Source of the DNA: Rhodospirillales bacterium Ga0074136
GTDB taxonomy: Bacteria > Pseudomonadota > Alphaproteobacteria > Acetobacterales > Acetobacteraceae
Direction: 5' to 3'
NCBI GenBank assembly: GCA_001464375.1
Contig: LNEW01000114.1
Location: forward strand, 1-40,100
DNA length: 40,100 bases
Below are positions 27,378 through 36,355 of the stretch, one piece after another (the stretch's first letter is position 1; each line of letters begins with the position of its first letter). The notes beneath the pieces were generated by a model. The model searched no databases and was not told the DNA's origin. It worked only from the letters and a program-made list of their open reading frames with translations. The position numbers and the translations under genes are program-made.

Positions 27378-30300
27378 GACGCCGCAGGTCGAGGGTGAAG
27401 GGATGTTCGAGGCCCGGCTGCGGTTCGGGCGGCGCCATCCGCCCCGCGGTGTGGCCGAAGGGCTGCACGCGCGCGCGACGGCGCGCCTCGGCCTCGTTGG
27501 CATTCACCGGATAGCGGTCGTAGTTGCGCCCGCCCGGGTGGGCCACATGATAGGTCATGCCGCCCAGGCTGCGCCCGGACCAGCGGTCGAAGACATCCAG
27601 CACCAGCGGCGTCTGCGGCCGGATGGTCGGGTGCAGCGACGAAGGCGGGTTCCACGCCTTGAAGCGTATGCCGGCGACGTATTCGCCAGCGCGCTCGGTC
27701 GCGCGCAGCGGCACCGCCACGCCGTTCACCGCCAGCGCGTGGCGGTCGGGCACCCAGTTGGACACCTTCGCCTGCACGCGCTCGACGCTGCTGTCGACAT
27801 AGCGCGCCGTGCCGCCCGTCACCTGTTCCTCGGCCAGCACATGCCAGGGTTCCAGCGCGTGGCGCAGTTCCAGGCCGACGTCGCGCACGCTGACCTCGCC
27901 GACCAGCGGGAAACGGAAGGACATGTGCGGGGCGAACCACTCGGGGTCGATCGGCGCGCCGAGGTTGCGCAATTCGTCGATCGCATCCTGGAAATCCTGC
28001 CCGCAATAATGCGGCAGCATGAACTGGTCGTTCAACCGCGTGCCCCAGCGCACCAGGCGGCGCTCATAAGGGCGCTCCCAGAAGGCGGCCAGCGCGGCGC
28101 GCATCAGCAGCATCTGCACCGCCGACATCTGCGCATGCGGCGGCATCTCGAAGCCGCGGAACTCGACCAGGCCGCGGCGGCCGGACGATGTCGCCGGGTC
28201 GTACATCTTGTCGATGCAGAACTCCGTGCGGTGCGTATTGCCGGTCATGTCCGCCAGCAGGTTGCGGAACAGCCGGTCGGTCATCCAGGGCGGCACTTCC
28301 TGCCAGGCATGCACCTTGGAGAACGCGATCTCCAGCTCATGGATCGCATCCATCCGCGCTTCGTCGATGCGCGGATGCTGGCTGGTGGGCCCGATGAACA
28401 GGCCGCTGAACAGGTACGACAGCGACGGGTGGTTGTGCCAGAAGCCGACCAGCGACTTCAGCAGATCCGGCCGGCGCAGGAAGGGGCTCTCGGCCACCGT
28501 CTCGCCGCCCATCACCACGTGGTTGCCGCCGCCGGTGCCGACATGCCGGCCATCGGTCATGAACTTCTCGGCCGCGAGGCCTTCCTGGCGCGCTTCCTCA
28601 TAGAGCTGCGTGGTGCGCTCCACGACCTCGTCCCAGGCCTTCGCCGGGTGGATGTTCACCTCGATCACGCCGGGATCGGGTGTGACGGAGAAGTTCACCA
28701 GCCGCGGATCGGATGGCGGCAGGTAGCCCTCCAGCACCACCTTGCGGCCCATCTCGGACGCCGTGCCCTCGACCGCCGCGATGAGGTCGAGCCAATCCTC
28801 GGCGGCGAACAGCGGCGGCAGGAAGATGTGCAACTTGCCGTCGCGCGATTCGACGGTGAGCGCGGTGCGCACCAGCCCGGCGTCGGATTCGCCCACCACC
28901 GGGATGGGCTGCGGCTGCGGCCGGAAATCCTCGATCGACGACGCGACGGCCTCGCCGGCACGGACAGCGCGCTGGGACAGGCTTTCCGGCAATTGCTGCG
29001 CGCGCACCGCTCGCTGCGCCATCAGCGCGGCATGCGCCGGCAGGTCGTCGCGCCAAGCGAAGGGATCGGCCTCGTGCTCCTGCACGCGCAGCGCGTCCTC
29101 GGGCGACATCCAGGGCAAGGAGGCCAGCGGCAGGCGCAGCCCGATCGGGCTGTCGCCCGGGATCAGGAAAAGGTGTTCGCCGCGCAGGAACCAGCGGCTG
29201 GACTGCCAGCGGCGCACGCCATCCTGCAGGACACGGCGGATCGGCAGCACGACGCCCACTTCGGCCGAGAGCCCCTGCCCGAACACGTGCGCCAGGCGCT
29301 TGCGCTCCAGCTCGTCGGTGAGCTTCGCCTCCTCCACCACCACATTGGCGGGCAGGCGCTGCTCCTTCCACAGGTAGTAGTGGATGTCCTCGTGAACGCC
29401 CTGCACCAGGGCCGGGTCCACCTGCAGTCGTTCGGCCAGCAACCGCCCGAAGCGCGCCGCATCCGCCGCCGTCGCGTCATCCGTGTCGTCGTCGGAGGCC
29501 AGCAGCGCAGGGTCGGTCCAGACCGGCTCGCCATCGGCGCGCCAATGGGAATAGAGCGCCCAGCGCGGCAGTTGCTCGCCGGGATAATGCTTGCCCATGG
29601 CGTATTGCAGCGCGGCGCCAGGTGACCAAAGCCCGACCAGGCGGCGAAGCAGCCGCCCGGCATAGGCGCGCTTGGTCGGTCCCAGCGCATCGGTGTTCCA
29701 TTCGGCCGCATCGCGGTCCGATGCGGCGACGAAGGTCGGCTCGCCGCCCATGGTCAGGCGCATCCCCAGCGCCTTCAGCTTGCGGTCCACGCCGTCGCCC
29801 GCGGCGCGGATCGCCGCCCATTGCTCGGGCGTGTAGGGCTTGGTGACGCGCGGCGTCTCGCGGATGCGCCGCACGCTCATCTCGAAGCCGAATTCGGTCT
29901 CGACCGGTTCCAGCCCGCCCGAGATCGCCGCCGCCGATTGCGGCTCCGGCGTCGCGGCCAGCGGGATATGCCCCTCGCCGGTCATCAGCCCGGATGTCGC
30001 GTCCAGGCCGATCCAGCCTGCGCCGGGCAGGTACACCTCGGCCCAGGCGTGCAGGTCGGTGAAGTCCTCGGTCGGACCCTCGGGCCCTTCGATCGGCTTC
30101 TGGTCGGCCACCAACTGGATCAGGTAGCCCGAGACGAAACGCGCCGCGAAACCAAGCCGACGCAGCAGCTGCACCAGCAGCCAGGCGCTGTCGCGGCAGG
30201 ACCCCTTGCCCTCGCCCAGCGTCTTGTCCGGTGACCAGACGCCGGGCTCCATGCGCACGACATAGGCGATCCGCGACTGCACCATGGCGTTCAGCGCCAC

Positions 30301-30735
30301 CAGCATGTCGACGGTGCGCTGCTCGGTGCGCGGCACCTCCGCGAGCAGGGCTTCCAGGCGCGGGCCCGACGGGTCGATGCGGCGGAACGGCGCCAGTTCC
30401 TGTTCCAGGCCGGGGTCGTAGGCGAAGGGCCAGGTCTCCGCCTCGGGCTCCAGGAAGAAGTCGAAGGGGTTGATCGTCGCCATGTCGGCAACGAGGTCCA
30501 CGGTCACGTCGAAATGCGTCACGCGTTCGGGAAACACCACGCGCGCCAGGAAATTGCCCTGCGGGTCCTGCTGCCAGTTCACGAAATGCGGCTGCGGTTC
30601 GATTTTGAGTGCATAGGCCAGCACCGGCGTCCGGCTATGCGGCGCCGGGCGCAGCCGGATGGTCTGCGGGCCAAGGCTGGCCGGCCTTGCATAACGGTAG
30701 CTGGTGCGGTGCGTGAGCGCGACGTGGATGGACAT
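27370..30735 (-). CDS. DUF2126 protein with N-terminal transglutaminase domain
   Basis: A very large (1121-residue) cytoplasmic protein. Residues about 1-260 are a bacterial transglutaminase N-terminal domain (VALTHRTSYRYARPASLGPQTIRLRP) plus core with triad Cys180 (GEGKGSCRDSAW), His229 (DLHAWAEVYL) and Asp245 (GLDATSG). The rest is DUF2126, marked by LTMGGEPTFVAASDRDAAEWN, VHEDIHYYLWKEQRLP, TPDPGVIEVNIHPA, DGRHVGTGGGNHVVMGG, HPSLSYLFSGLFIGPTSQHPR and AHPGGRNYDRYPVN. The DUF2126 part has been proposed to be glutamine-synthetase- or amidoligase-like (established only as a prediction). Start ATG 30735 has only a weak AGG upstream. It is the first gene of the cassette and overlaps the ATP-grasp gene by 8 bp. 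Confidence 0.92.
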   Translation of the reverse strand: MSIHVALTHRTSYRYARPASLGPQTIRLRPAPHSRTPVLAYALKIEPQPHFVNWQQDPQGNFLARVVFPERVTHFDVTVDLVADMATINPFDFFLEPEAETWPFAYDPGLEQELAPFRRIDPSGPRLEALLAEVPRTEQRTVDMLVALNAMVQSRIAYVVRMEPGVWSPDKTLGEGKGSCRDSAWLLVQLLRRLGFAARFVSGYLIQLVADQKPIEGPEGPTEDFTDLHAWAEVYLPGAGWIGLDATSGLMTGEGHIPLAATPEPQSAAAISGGLEPVETEFGFEMSVRRIRETPRVTKPYTPEQWAAIRAAGDGVDRKLKALGMRLTMGGEPTFVAASDRDAAEWNTDALGPTKRAYAGRLLRRLVGLWSPGAALQYAMGKHYPGEQLPRWALYSHWRADGEPVWTDPALLASDDDTDDATAADAARFGRLLAERLQVDPALVQGVHEDIHYYLWKEQRLPANVVVEEAKLTDELERKRLAHVFGQGLSAEVGVVLPIRRVLQDGVRRWQSSRWFLRGEHLFLIPGDSPIGLRLPLASLPWMSPEDALRVQEHEADPFAWRDDLPAHAALMAQRAVRAQQLPESLSQRAVRAGEAVASSIEDFRPQPQPIPVVGESDAGLVRTALTVESRDGKLHIFLPPLFAAEDWLDLIAAVEGTASEMGRKVVLEGYLPPSDPRLVNFSVTPDPGVIEVNIHPAKAWDEVVERTTQLYEEARQEGLAAEKFMTDGRHVGTGGGNHVVMGGETVAESPFLRRPDLLKSLVGFWHNHPSLSYLFSGLFIGPTSQHPRIDEARMDAIHELEIAFSKVHAWQEVPPWMTDRLFRNLLADMTGNTHRTEFCIDKMYDPATSSGRRGLVEFRGFEMPPHAQMSAVQMLLMRAALAAFWERPYERRLVRWGTRLNDQFMLPHYCGQDFQDAIDELRNLGAPIDPEWFAPHMSFRFPLVGEVSVRDVGLELRHALEPWHVLAEEQVTGGTARYVDSSVERVQAKVSNWVPDRHALAVNGVAVPLRATERAGEYVAGIRFKAWNPPSSLHPTIRPQTPLVLDVFDRWSGRSLGGMTYHVAHPGGRNYDRYPVNANEAEARRRARVQPFGHTAGRMAPPEPQPGLEHPFTLDLRRHG

Positions 30736-30893
30736 GCGGTGGCCTGGAACGGTTGGGGCGGTTTCACACGGATGAGACAGGCGATGCAATCCGCGGTCCA
30801 CTGCTGCGCGCCCGCCCGAATGTTGCGCTGCGTCAAGGCGGCGGCCGCACGGTGCGATAGGGTTCCCGAAACGATCCGGGAGACCGCAGGAGA

Positions 30894-32207
30894 ATGCCCG
30901 CCAGCCTGCTGATTGTCGCCTATGCCGTGCTGGTCGGGGTGCCGGTGGCGCTTGGCTGGCTGCTGGTGGGCCCGGCCCGGGCCTGGCCGGACGAAGTGTC
31001 CTCCGCCCTCGCCATGGCGGGGTTCGCTGCGCTGCTGCTGGAATTCCTGCTCTCCGGGCGTTTCCGCGCGGTCAGCGGCGGGATCGGCATCGACCGCACC
31101 ATGCGCTGGCACCAGACCTTCGCCCGCGTGCTGACCGCGGCGCTGCTCATCCACCCCTTTCTCTACACGACGCCGACCGGCGCGCAGTTCCTGCGACCGG
31201 AGGATGCGACCCAGGCCGGCATACTCGGCCTCGATGCCTATACGCTTGCCACCGGGGCCGTTGCCTGGCTGTTGCTCGGCGTGCTGACCCTGACCGCCAT
31301 CGGGCGGGATTCCATGCCCTGGCGCTACGAGACCTGGCGACTGATGCATGGCCTCGGCGCGGCGCTCATCGCCGTGCTCGGGATGCGACACACGCTGTGG
31401 GCAGGGCGCTACAGCACGCATCCCGTCCTGGCGGGGTATTGGGTGGCGCTGTTCGGGCTGGCAGCGCTCAGCCTGCTTGCGGTGTATGTTGCGCGGCCGC
31501 TGCGGCTCGCCCGCCGGCCCTGGCGGATCGCCGCCGTCACGCCGGCCGCCGAGCGGACCTGGGAGGTCGTGCTGGAACCCGTCGGCCACCCCGGCCTGCG
31601 CTTCCGCGCCGGGCAATTCGCCTGGATCCGCCTGGACCGATCGCCCTTCTCGATGCGCGAACACCCCTTCTCGATCGCCTCGGCGCCGGGCGGCGATGGT
31701 CGGCTGTCCTTCCTGGTGAAGGAGGCCGGCGACTTCACCCGCACCATCGGCACGCTGCGGCCGGGCGCGCGCGCCTTCGTGGAGGGGCCGCATGGCACGC
31801 TGACCGTGGATGGGCGCGGCGAACCGGGCCTCTGCCTGATCGGTGGCGGCGTGGGGGTGGCGCCGCTGCTGTCCATCCTGCGCGGCCGTCGCCTGGCCGG
31901 CGATGCGCGCCCTGCGCTGCTGGTCTACGGCAACCGGCACGCAGGGCAGATCGTGGCGCAGGACGCCGTGGAAGCCCTCGGTGCCGAGGTTGTGCACGTG
32001 CTGCAGGAACCGCCGCCGGGCTGGGCGGGCGAGACCGGGATGGTCTCGCGCGATTTCGTGAAGCGGCGCTGCGCCGCGGCGGCCCAGGCCGGCTGGCTGT
32101 TCGTGCTGTGCGGCCCGCCGCCCATGATGCGCGAGGTGCGCGCGGGTCTCGCCGCGCTCGGCGTGCCGGCCCGGCGCATCCTGGAGGAGCGCTTCGTCTA
32201 CGATTGA
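30894..32207 (+). CDS. Ferric reductase-like transmembrane flavocytochrome with FAD/NAD(P)H domain
   Basis: A 437-residue membrane oxidoreductase of the ferric reductase/NOX-like group. The N-terminal half has about six helices with two histidine pairs at matching 14-residue spacing, His73/His87 (RWHQTF...LIHPF) and His152/His166 (LMHGLG...MRHTLW), which would bind two b hemes across the membrane. The C-terminal half has an FAD-binding REHPFSIAS motif (255-263), the NAD(P) loop IGGGVGVAPLLSIL (317-329) and CGPPPMM near the end. There is no plant-type 2Fe-2S domain. Likely role: transmembrane electron transfer from cytosolic NAD(P)H to an outside acceptor (metal, oxygen or quinone). It is divergent from the DUF2126 gene across 158 bp. 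The start has GGGAG at 30878-30882. Confidence 0.9.
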   Translation: MPASLLIVAYAVLVGVPVALGWLLVGPARAWPDEVSSALAMAGFAALLLEFLLSGRFRAVSGGIGIDRTMRWHQTFARVLTAALLIHPFLYTTPTGAQFLRPEDATQAGILGLDAYTLATGAVAWLLLGVLTLTAIGRDSMPWRYETWRLMHGLGAALIAVLGMRHTLWAGRYSTHPVLAGYWVALFGLAALSLLAVYVARPLRLARRPWRIAAVTPAAERTWEVVLEPVGHPGLRFRAGQFAWIRLDRSPFSMREHPFSIASAPGGDGRLSFLVKEAGDFTRTIGTLRPGARAFVEGPHGTLTVDGRGEPGLCLIGGGVGVAPLLSILRGRRLAGDARPALLVYGNRHAGQIVAQDAVEALGAEVVHVLQEPPPGWAGETGMVSRDFVKRRCAAAAQAGWLFVLCGPPPMMREVRAGLAALGVPARRILEERFVYD

Positions 32208-32260
32208 GCCCACGGCCCGGGGCGCCTAGGCTTGGCTAACTCCGGGAAGGGAACGCAACC

Positions 32261-33982
32261 ATGGCCGATCTGGTGATCCGCGGCGGGACAGTGGTGGACG
32301 GCACGGGCGCCGCGCCCTTCGAGGCCGATGTCGCGATCGAGGGCGGCCGCATCACGCAGGTCGGCCGCGTGACGGAGCGCGGGCGCGAGGAAATCGACGC
32401 GCGCGGTCACCTGGTCACGCCCGGCTTCGTCGACATCCACACGCATTACGATGGCCAGGCGGTGTGGGATTCGCACCTCGCGCCATCGGCCTGGCATGGC
32501 GTGACCACGGCGGTGATGGGCAATTGCGGCGTCGGCTTCGCGCCCTGCCGCGCCGCCGACCGCGACAAGCTGATCGAACTCATGGAGGGCGTCGAGGACA
32601 TCCCCGGCCCCATCCTGCACGAGGGCCTCGACTGGCGCTGGGAGACCTTCCCCGAATACCTCGACGCGCTGGATGCCAAGCCGCGCGACATCGACATCTG
32701 CGCCCTGCTGCCGCACGGCGCCCTGCGCGTGCACGTGATGGGCGAACGCGGCCTGGCGCTGGAGAACGCCAACCAGGCCGACATCGCGAAGATGCGCGAG
32801 ATCACCGCGGAAGCCGTGCGCGCCGGCGCCTTCGGCGTGTCCACCTCGCGCACCATCAGCCACAAGACGCTGAAGGGCGACCCCACGCCCACGCTGCGCG
32901 CGCAGGAGGAAGAACTGCACGGCCTGGCGCTCGGCCTGCGCGATGGCGGCGGCGGGCTGCTGGAACTGGTGAGCGACTGGAACACGCCCGACCCGACGAC
33001 GGAATTCGCCATCGTGCGGCGCGTGGTGGAGGCGACCGGCCAGCCGGTGGTGTTCTCGCTGACGGCGCGGCACGACCGGACGGAAGCCTGGAAGGAATTG
33101 CTGGCGCTGTCCGACACAGCGGCGGCGGATGGCCTGCCGATCCGCCCGGTGTTCCCACCGCGGCCGATCGGCATCCTGCTCGGCCTGAACGGCAGCCAGA
33201 ATCCGTTTGCCGGCTGCGCGTCGTATCGCGCCATCGCACACCTGCCCGCGCCGGCCCGCGCGGCGGCGATGCGCGACCCCGCACTGCGCGCGCGCATCCT
33301 GTCCGAGGACCGCATCAGCGCATCGACCTTCCCGCTGATCACGCGCCTCGGCTTCGAGCGCATGTTCCCCTTCGGCGACCCGCCCGACTACGCGCCGCCG
33401 CAGGACGCCTCGATCGCCGCCATCGCAGCGCGGCAGGGCCGCAGCGCGGAGGAGGTGGCGTACGACCTGCTGACCGCCGATGACGGCGCCGGCTTCATCT
33501 TCGCCCCGCTGACCAACTTCGCCGACTACACGCTGTCCGCTAGCGCGGAATGCCTGCGCCATCCCAACGCCATTGCCGGGCTGTCGGATGGCGGGGCGCA
33601 TGTCGGCTTCATCTCCGACGGGTCCTTCCCGACCTTCCTGCTGACGTATTGGGCACGCGACGCGAAGGAAGCGGTCTTCCCGGTGCAGGAGATCGTCCGC
33701 CGCCTGACCTCCGACACCGCGCGCGCGGCGGGGCTGCATGATCGCGGCGTGCTGCGTGCCGGGCTGCGGGCTGATGTGAACGTGATCGACCTGAAGGCGC
33801 TGACGCTCGATGCGCCGCGCATGGTGGCGGACCTGCCCGCCGGCGGGCGGCGCCTGCTGCAGCGCGCGCGGGGGTATGCGGCGACCATCGTCGCCGGCGC
33901 CGTCACCTATCGCGATGGGCAGGCGACCGGCGCGCTGCCGGGGCGGCTCGTGCGTGCGGGGGCGGTCGCTATTCCGGCGTGA
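32261..33982 (+). CDS. D-aminoacylase-like amidohydrolase family protein
   Basis: A 573-residue cytoplasmic amidohydrolase of the N-acyl-D-amino-acid deacylase group. It has the N-terminal [13 protein letters not shown] beta-sandwich, the metal pair DIHTHYDGQ (His60, His62), [10 protein letters not shown] with Cys89 at the position of the zinc cysteine of D-aminoacylase, [15 protein letters not shown] with the catalytic-type aspartate, and the closing [16 protein letters not shown]. In classical D-aminoacylases a SHLK-type histidine follows in mid-barrel; the corresponding stretch here reads [11 protein letters not shown], so substrate or metal use may differ (inference). It starts at ATG 32261 after GGAAGGGAAC and ends overlapping the convergent Bug gene by 14 bp. 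A dadA gene at the window end hints at D-amino acid use. Confidence 0.86.
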   Translation: MADLVIRGGTVVDGTGAAPFEADVAIEGGRITQVGRVTERGREEIDARGHLVTPGFVDIHTHYDGQAVWDSHLAPSAWHGVTTAVMGNCGVGFAPCRAADRDKLIELMEGVEDIPGPILHEGLDWRWETFPEYLDALDAKPRDIDICALLPHGALRVHVMGERGLALENANQADIAKMREITAEAVRAGAFGVSTSRTISHKTLKGDPTPTLRAQEEELHGLALGLRDGGGGLLELVSDWNTPDPTTEFAIVRRVVEATGQPVVFSLTARHDRTEAWKELLALSDTAAADGLPIRPVFPPRPIGILLGLNGSQNPFAGCASYRAIAHLPAPARAAAMRDPALRARILSEDRISASTFPLITRLGFERMFPFGDPPDYAPPQDASIAAIAARQGRSAEEVAYDLLTADDGAGFIFAPLTNFADYTLSASAECLRHPNAIAGLSDGGAHVGFISDGSFPTFLLTYWARDAKEAVFPVQEIVRRLTSDTARAAGLHDRGVLRAGLRADVNVIDLKALTLDAPRMVADLPAGGRRLLQRARGYAATIVAGAVTYRDGQATGALPGRLVRAGAVAIPA

Positions 33983-34946
33983 TGCCGGCGCCCTCGGCGA
34001 CCTGGCGCCAGAGCGGCGCCTCGCGGCGCATGCGCGCGGCCAGCGTGGCGGGGTCCGAGACGATCAACCGCCCGCCGCCGGCTTCCAGGCGCTGCGCCAA
34101 GGCGCTGCCCTGCCGCAGCGGCGCCATCTCCTGCGCCAGGCGCTCGGCGGCGCCGGCGGGCATGTTGGCGGAGCCGAGCAGCGCGAACCACAGCGCCATC
34201 TCGAAGCCCGGCACCGCCTCGGCCACCGCCGGCACGCCGGGCAGCGCCGCAACGCGTTCCGCGCTGGAGACCGCGAGCGTCCGCATCCGCCCCTCGCGGA
34301 CATGCGGGATGGGCACGCTGGCATCGGTCAGCAGCAGGTCGACATCGCCGGCATAGAGCGCACCCAGGCCCTGCCCCGTGCCGCGAAAGGGCACGTGCAG
34401 CATGTCGATCCCTGCCCGCGCCTTCAGCAGCTCGCCGAGAAGGTGGGTGGTGGTCCCGACACCGCTAGTGCCGAACGTGATGCGCCCCGGCGCGGCGCGC
34501 GCGCGGACAAGCAGGTCGGCGAGGTCGCGGATCTGCGATTCCGCGCGCACGTTGAAGGCCATCGCCGATTCCGAGATGACCGAGATCGGCGTGAGGTCAC
34601 GGAACGGGTCATAGCCCGGGTTCTTCTGCAGGGCCGGCAGGATCACCACCGACCCGGTGGTGAAGACCAGGCTGTGCTGGTCGGTCGACTGCGCCACCAA
34701 CTGGATGCCGAGCGCACCGCCGGCGCCGGGCCGGGTCTCGACGATCACCGTCTGGCCCAGCCGCGGCGTCAGGTACTCGGCGATGAAGCGCGCCGGCACC
34801 TCGACCGGCCCGCCGGCTGCGAAGGGCACGATGAAGCGCAGCGTGCGGGTCGGCCAGCGGGCGGGCTGTGCGCGGGCCTGGCTGACCAGCGCAGCGGGGG
34901 CCATGCCGGCGAGGATTGCGCGCCGCGTCGATGGAAGTCCGGACAT
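33969..34946 (-). CDS. Bug family tripartite tricarboxylate transporter substrate-binding protein
   Basis: A 325-residue secreted binding protein, the third Bug/TctC protein in the window. The start at 34946 (MSGLPSTRRAILAGMAPAAL) follows GAAGGGACC; the twin arginine-like RR and the SQARAQ end of the leader suggest export, possibly by Tat. The mature sequence begins RWPTRTLRFIVPFAAGG and has VETRPGAGGALG, FGTSGVGTTTHLLGELLK and LPGVPAVAEAVPG. The usual Asp- or Thr-rich ligand loop PGG-x-D is replaced by AGGPVEVPARF, so the ligand may be atypical (inference). It converges with the D-aminoacylase-like gene, sharing 14 bp at the 3' ends. Confidence 0.88.
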   Translation of the reverse strand: MSGLPSTRRAILAGMAPAALVSQARAQPARWPTRTLRFIVPFAAGGPVEVPARFIAEYLTPRLGQTVIVETRPGAGGALGIQLVAQSTDQHSLVFTTGSVVILPALQKNPGYDPFRDLTPISVISESAMAFNVRAESQIRDLADLLVRARAAPGRITFGTSGVGTTTHLLGELLKARAGIDMLHVPFRGTGQGLGALYAGDVDLLLTDASVPIPHVREGRMRTLAVSSAERVAALPGVPAVAEAVPGFEMALWFALLGSANMPAGAAERLAQEMAPLRQGSALAQRLEAGGGRLIVSDPATLAARMRREAPLWRQVAEGAGITPE

Positions 34947-35124
34947 GCAACAGGGTCCCTTCGGGGCTTCGGCAGGCGTCGCCGGCACGAGGCTAGACCG
35001 GCGCCCCAAGGATGGAAACCGCACGCGGGAGGGCGCGGTGTGTGACCTCCTGCACGGCGCCGGCGCCGCGCCCATGCAGGGATGAGGCAGGGCCACGCGG
35101 CCGACAGCCGCAACGGAGGCCAGC

Positions 35125-35397
35125 ATGCCGCGCACCAGGCCGCCATCGATCCAGCGCATCGCAGGCATCGCCGCCGCGGTGCTGATCGGCGCCGTGCCGG
35201 CCGGGGCCGGGACGTCCAGGCCGGGCTTCGGCGCGACGGCGGTATCGCTCGTGCTGCCCGCGCAATCCGGGTGCGAGATCGCCGGCCCCTTCGCAACGCA
35301 ACGCCGCGCCAACGAGGCTGCCGCCGAGGCGCGTCGCCGCGGCCACAGCGCCGTCGCCTACCACAATGGCGAAGGCTACTACGTACGCGCCTGCTGA
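35125..35397 (+). CDS. Small secreted protein with SPOR-like C-terminus
   Basis: A 90-residue protein. The start at 35125 has a good CGGAGG box 5 bp upstream. The N-terminus is a basic stretch and a hydrophobic run ending near GAVPAGAGT, consistent with a signal peptide. The remaining part, GPFATQRRANEAAAEARRRG followed by a YHNGEGYYVR strand, resembles half of a SPOR (septal peptidoglycan-binding) repeat, which normally is about 70 residues; this is a minimal version. Two cysteines (in SGCEIAG and the final residue) could form a disulfide. The last 19 bp overlap the convergent dehydrogenase gene. I do not recognise a named family, and function is unknown. Confidence 0.6.
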   Translation: MPRTRPPSIQRIAGIAAAVLIGAVPAGAGTSRPGFGATAVSLVLPAQSGCEIAGPFATQRRANEAAAEARRRGHSAVAYHNGEGYYVRAC

Positions 35398-36323
35398 GCG
35401 CCGCGACGCGCCTCCAGCAGCCGCACCAACGCCGCGTCGCGCTTCTGCGCCAGGTCGATGGTGGTGGCGCCGTCGGTCGCTTCCGCCACGCCCTGCACCA
35501 GCATCGACTGCACCTCGCGGCTGACATTCGGCGTGCCGAGGTCGTCCCACCATGACGTCACCGCCGGCAGCAGGTGGTGCAGGAAGTGCTCGATGCCGCC
35601 CTCACCGCCGGCCAGATGGAAGGTGGCGTGCGGGCCCATCAGCGCCCACCGCAGGCCAGGGCCTTCGCTGATGGCGGCATCGACATCCGCCACGGTCGCG
35701 ACACCCTCGGCCACCAGGTGCACCGCCTCGCGCCACAGCGCCGCCTGCAGGCGGTTCGCGAGGTGGCCGGGCACTTCCTTGCGGATGTCGATCGGGTGCT
35801 TGCCGATGGCGCGGTAGAAGCTCATCGCGGCGGCGACCGCTGCCGGGCTGCCCTTCGCTCCGCCGACAACCTCCACCAGCGGGATCAGATGCGGCGGGTT
35901 GAACGGATGGCCGATCACCACGCGTTCGGGATGCGCGCAGCTCTCTGACAGGCGCGACGCCAGCAGGCCCGAGGTGGAGGAGGCGATCACCACATCCGCC
36001 GGCAGCGCCGCATCGATGCGCGCGAGCAACGCCTGCTTGATCTCGATGCGTTCCGGCGCGCTTTCCTGCACGAAGTCGCAGCCGGCGCAGGCGCGCGCGG
36101 GGTCGGCGTCGAAGGTCCAGGCGTTCGGGTCCGCGTCCGGATTGCCGCCGAGCCGCAGCAGGATCGGCCAGGCACCCTCGATCATGCGCCGCATCAGGTC
36201 GGGTGCGCCTGGCGACGGGTCGCTGGCGCTGACAGCGATGCCACGGCTGAGGAAATACGCCGCCCATGACGCACCGATGGTGCCCGCGCCGATCACCGCG
36301 ACGCGCCTGATGTCCTGCCGCAT
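35379..36323 (-). CDS. 3-hydroxyacyl-CoA dehydrogenase family protein, L-carnitine dehydrogenase-like
   Basis: A 314-residue NAD-dependent dehydrogenase. The N-terminal Rossmann motif is VIGAGTIGASWAAYF (residues 10-24); FVQESAPERIEIKQ, SSTSG (115-119), GHPFNPPHLIPLVEVVGG (138-155, with His139 and Glu151 as the likely catalytic pair) and EVPGHLANRLQAALWREAVHL follow. The region GPGLRWALMGPHATFHLAGGEGG is characteristic of L-carnitine dehydrogenase and lambda-crystallin-type (L-gulonate) enzymes rather than fatty-acid FadB domains. It would convert L-carnitine or a similar 3-hydroxy acid to the 3-keto form. No carnitine betaine-CoA genes are next to it. Start ATG 36323 with a GGAGGAAG box. Downstream it overlaps the SPOR-like gene. 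Confidence 0.85.
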   Translation of the reverse strand: MRQDIRRVAVIGAGTIGASWAAYFLSRGIAVSASDPSPGAPDLMRRMIEGAWPILLRLGGNPDADPNAWTFDADPARACAGCDFVQESAPERIEIKQALLARIDAALPADVVIASSTSGLLASRLSESCAHPERVVIGHPFNPPHLIPLVEVVGGAKGSPAAVAAAMSFYRAIGKHPIDIRKEVPGHLANRLQAALWREAVHLVAEGVATVADVDAAISEGPGLRWALMGPHATFHLAGGEGGIEHFLHHLLPAVTSWWDDLGTPNVSREVQSMLVQGVAEATDGATTIDLAQKRDAALVRLLEARRGAQQART

Positions 36324-36355
36324 GGGGCTTCCTCCGGATGCTTCGCGCGTAGCCT

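Noticed and set aside
25752..29625. Very long plus-strand open frames opposite the ATP-grasp and DUF2126 genes
   Set aside because: They are rich in Arg, His, Ala and Gln as expected for antisense shadows of high-GC codons, have no recognisable domains, and the minus-strand proteins are clear family members.
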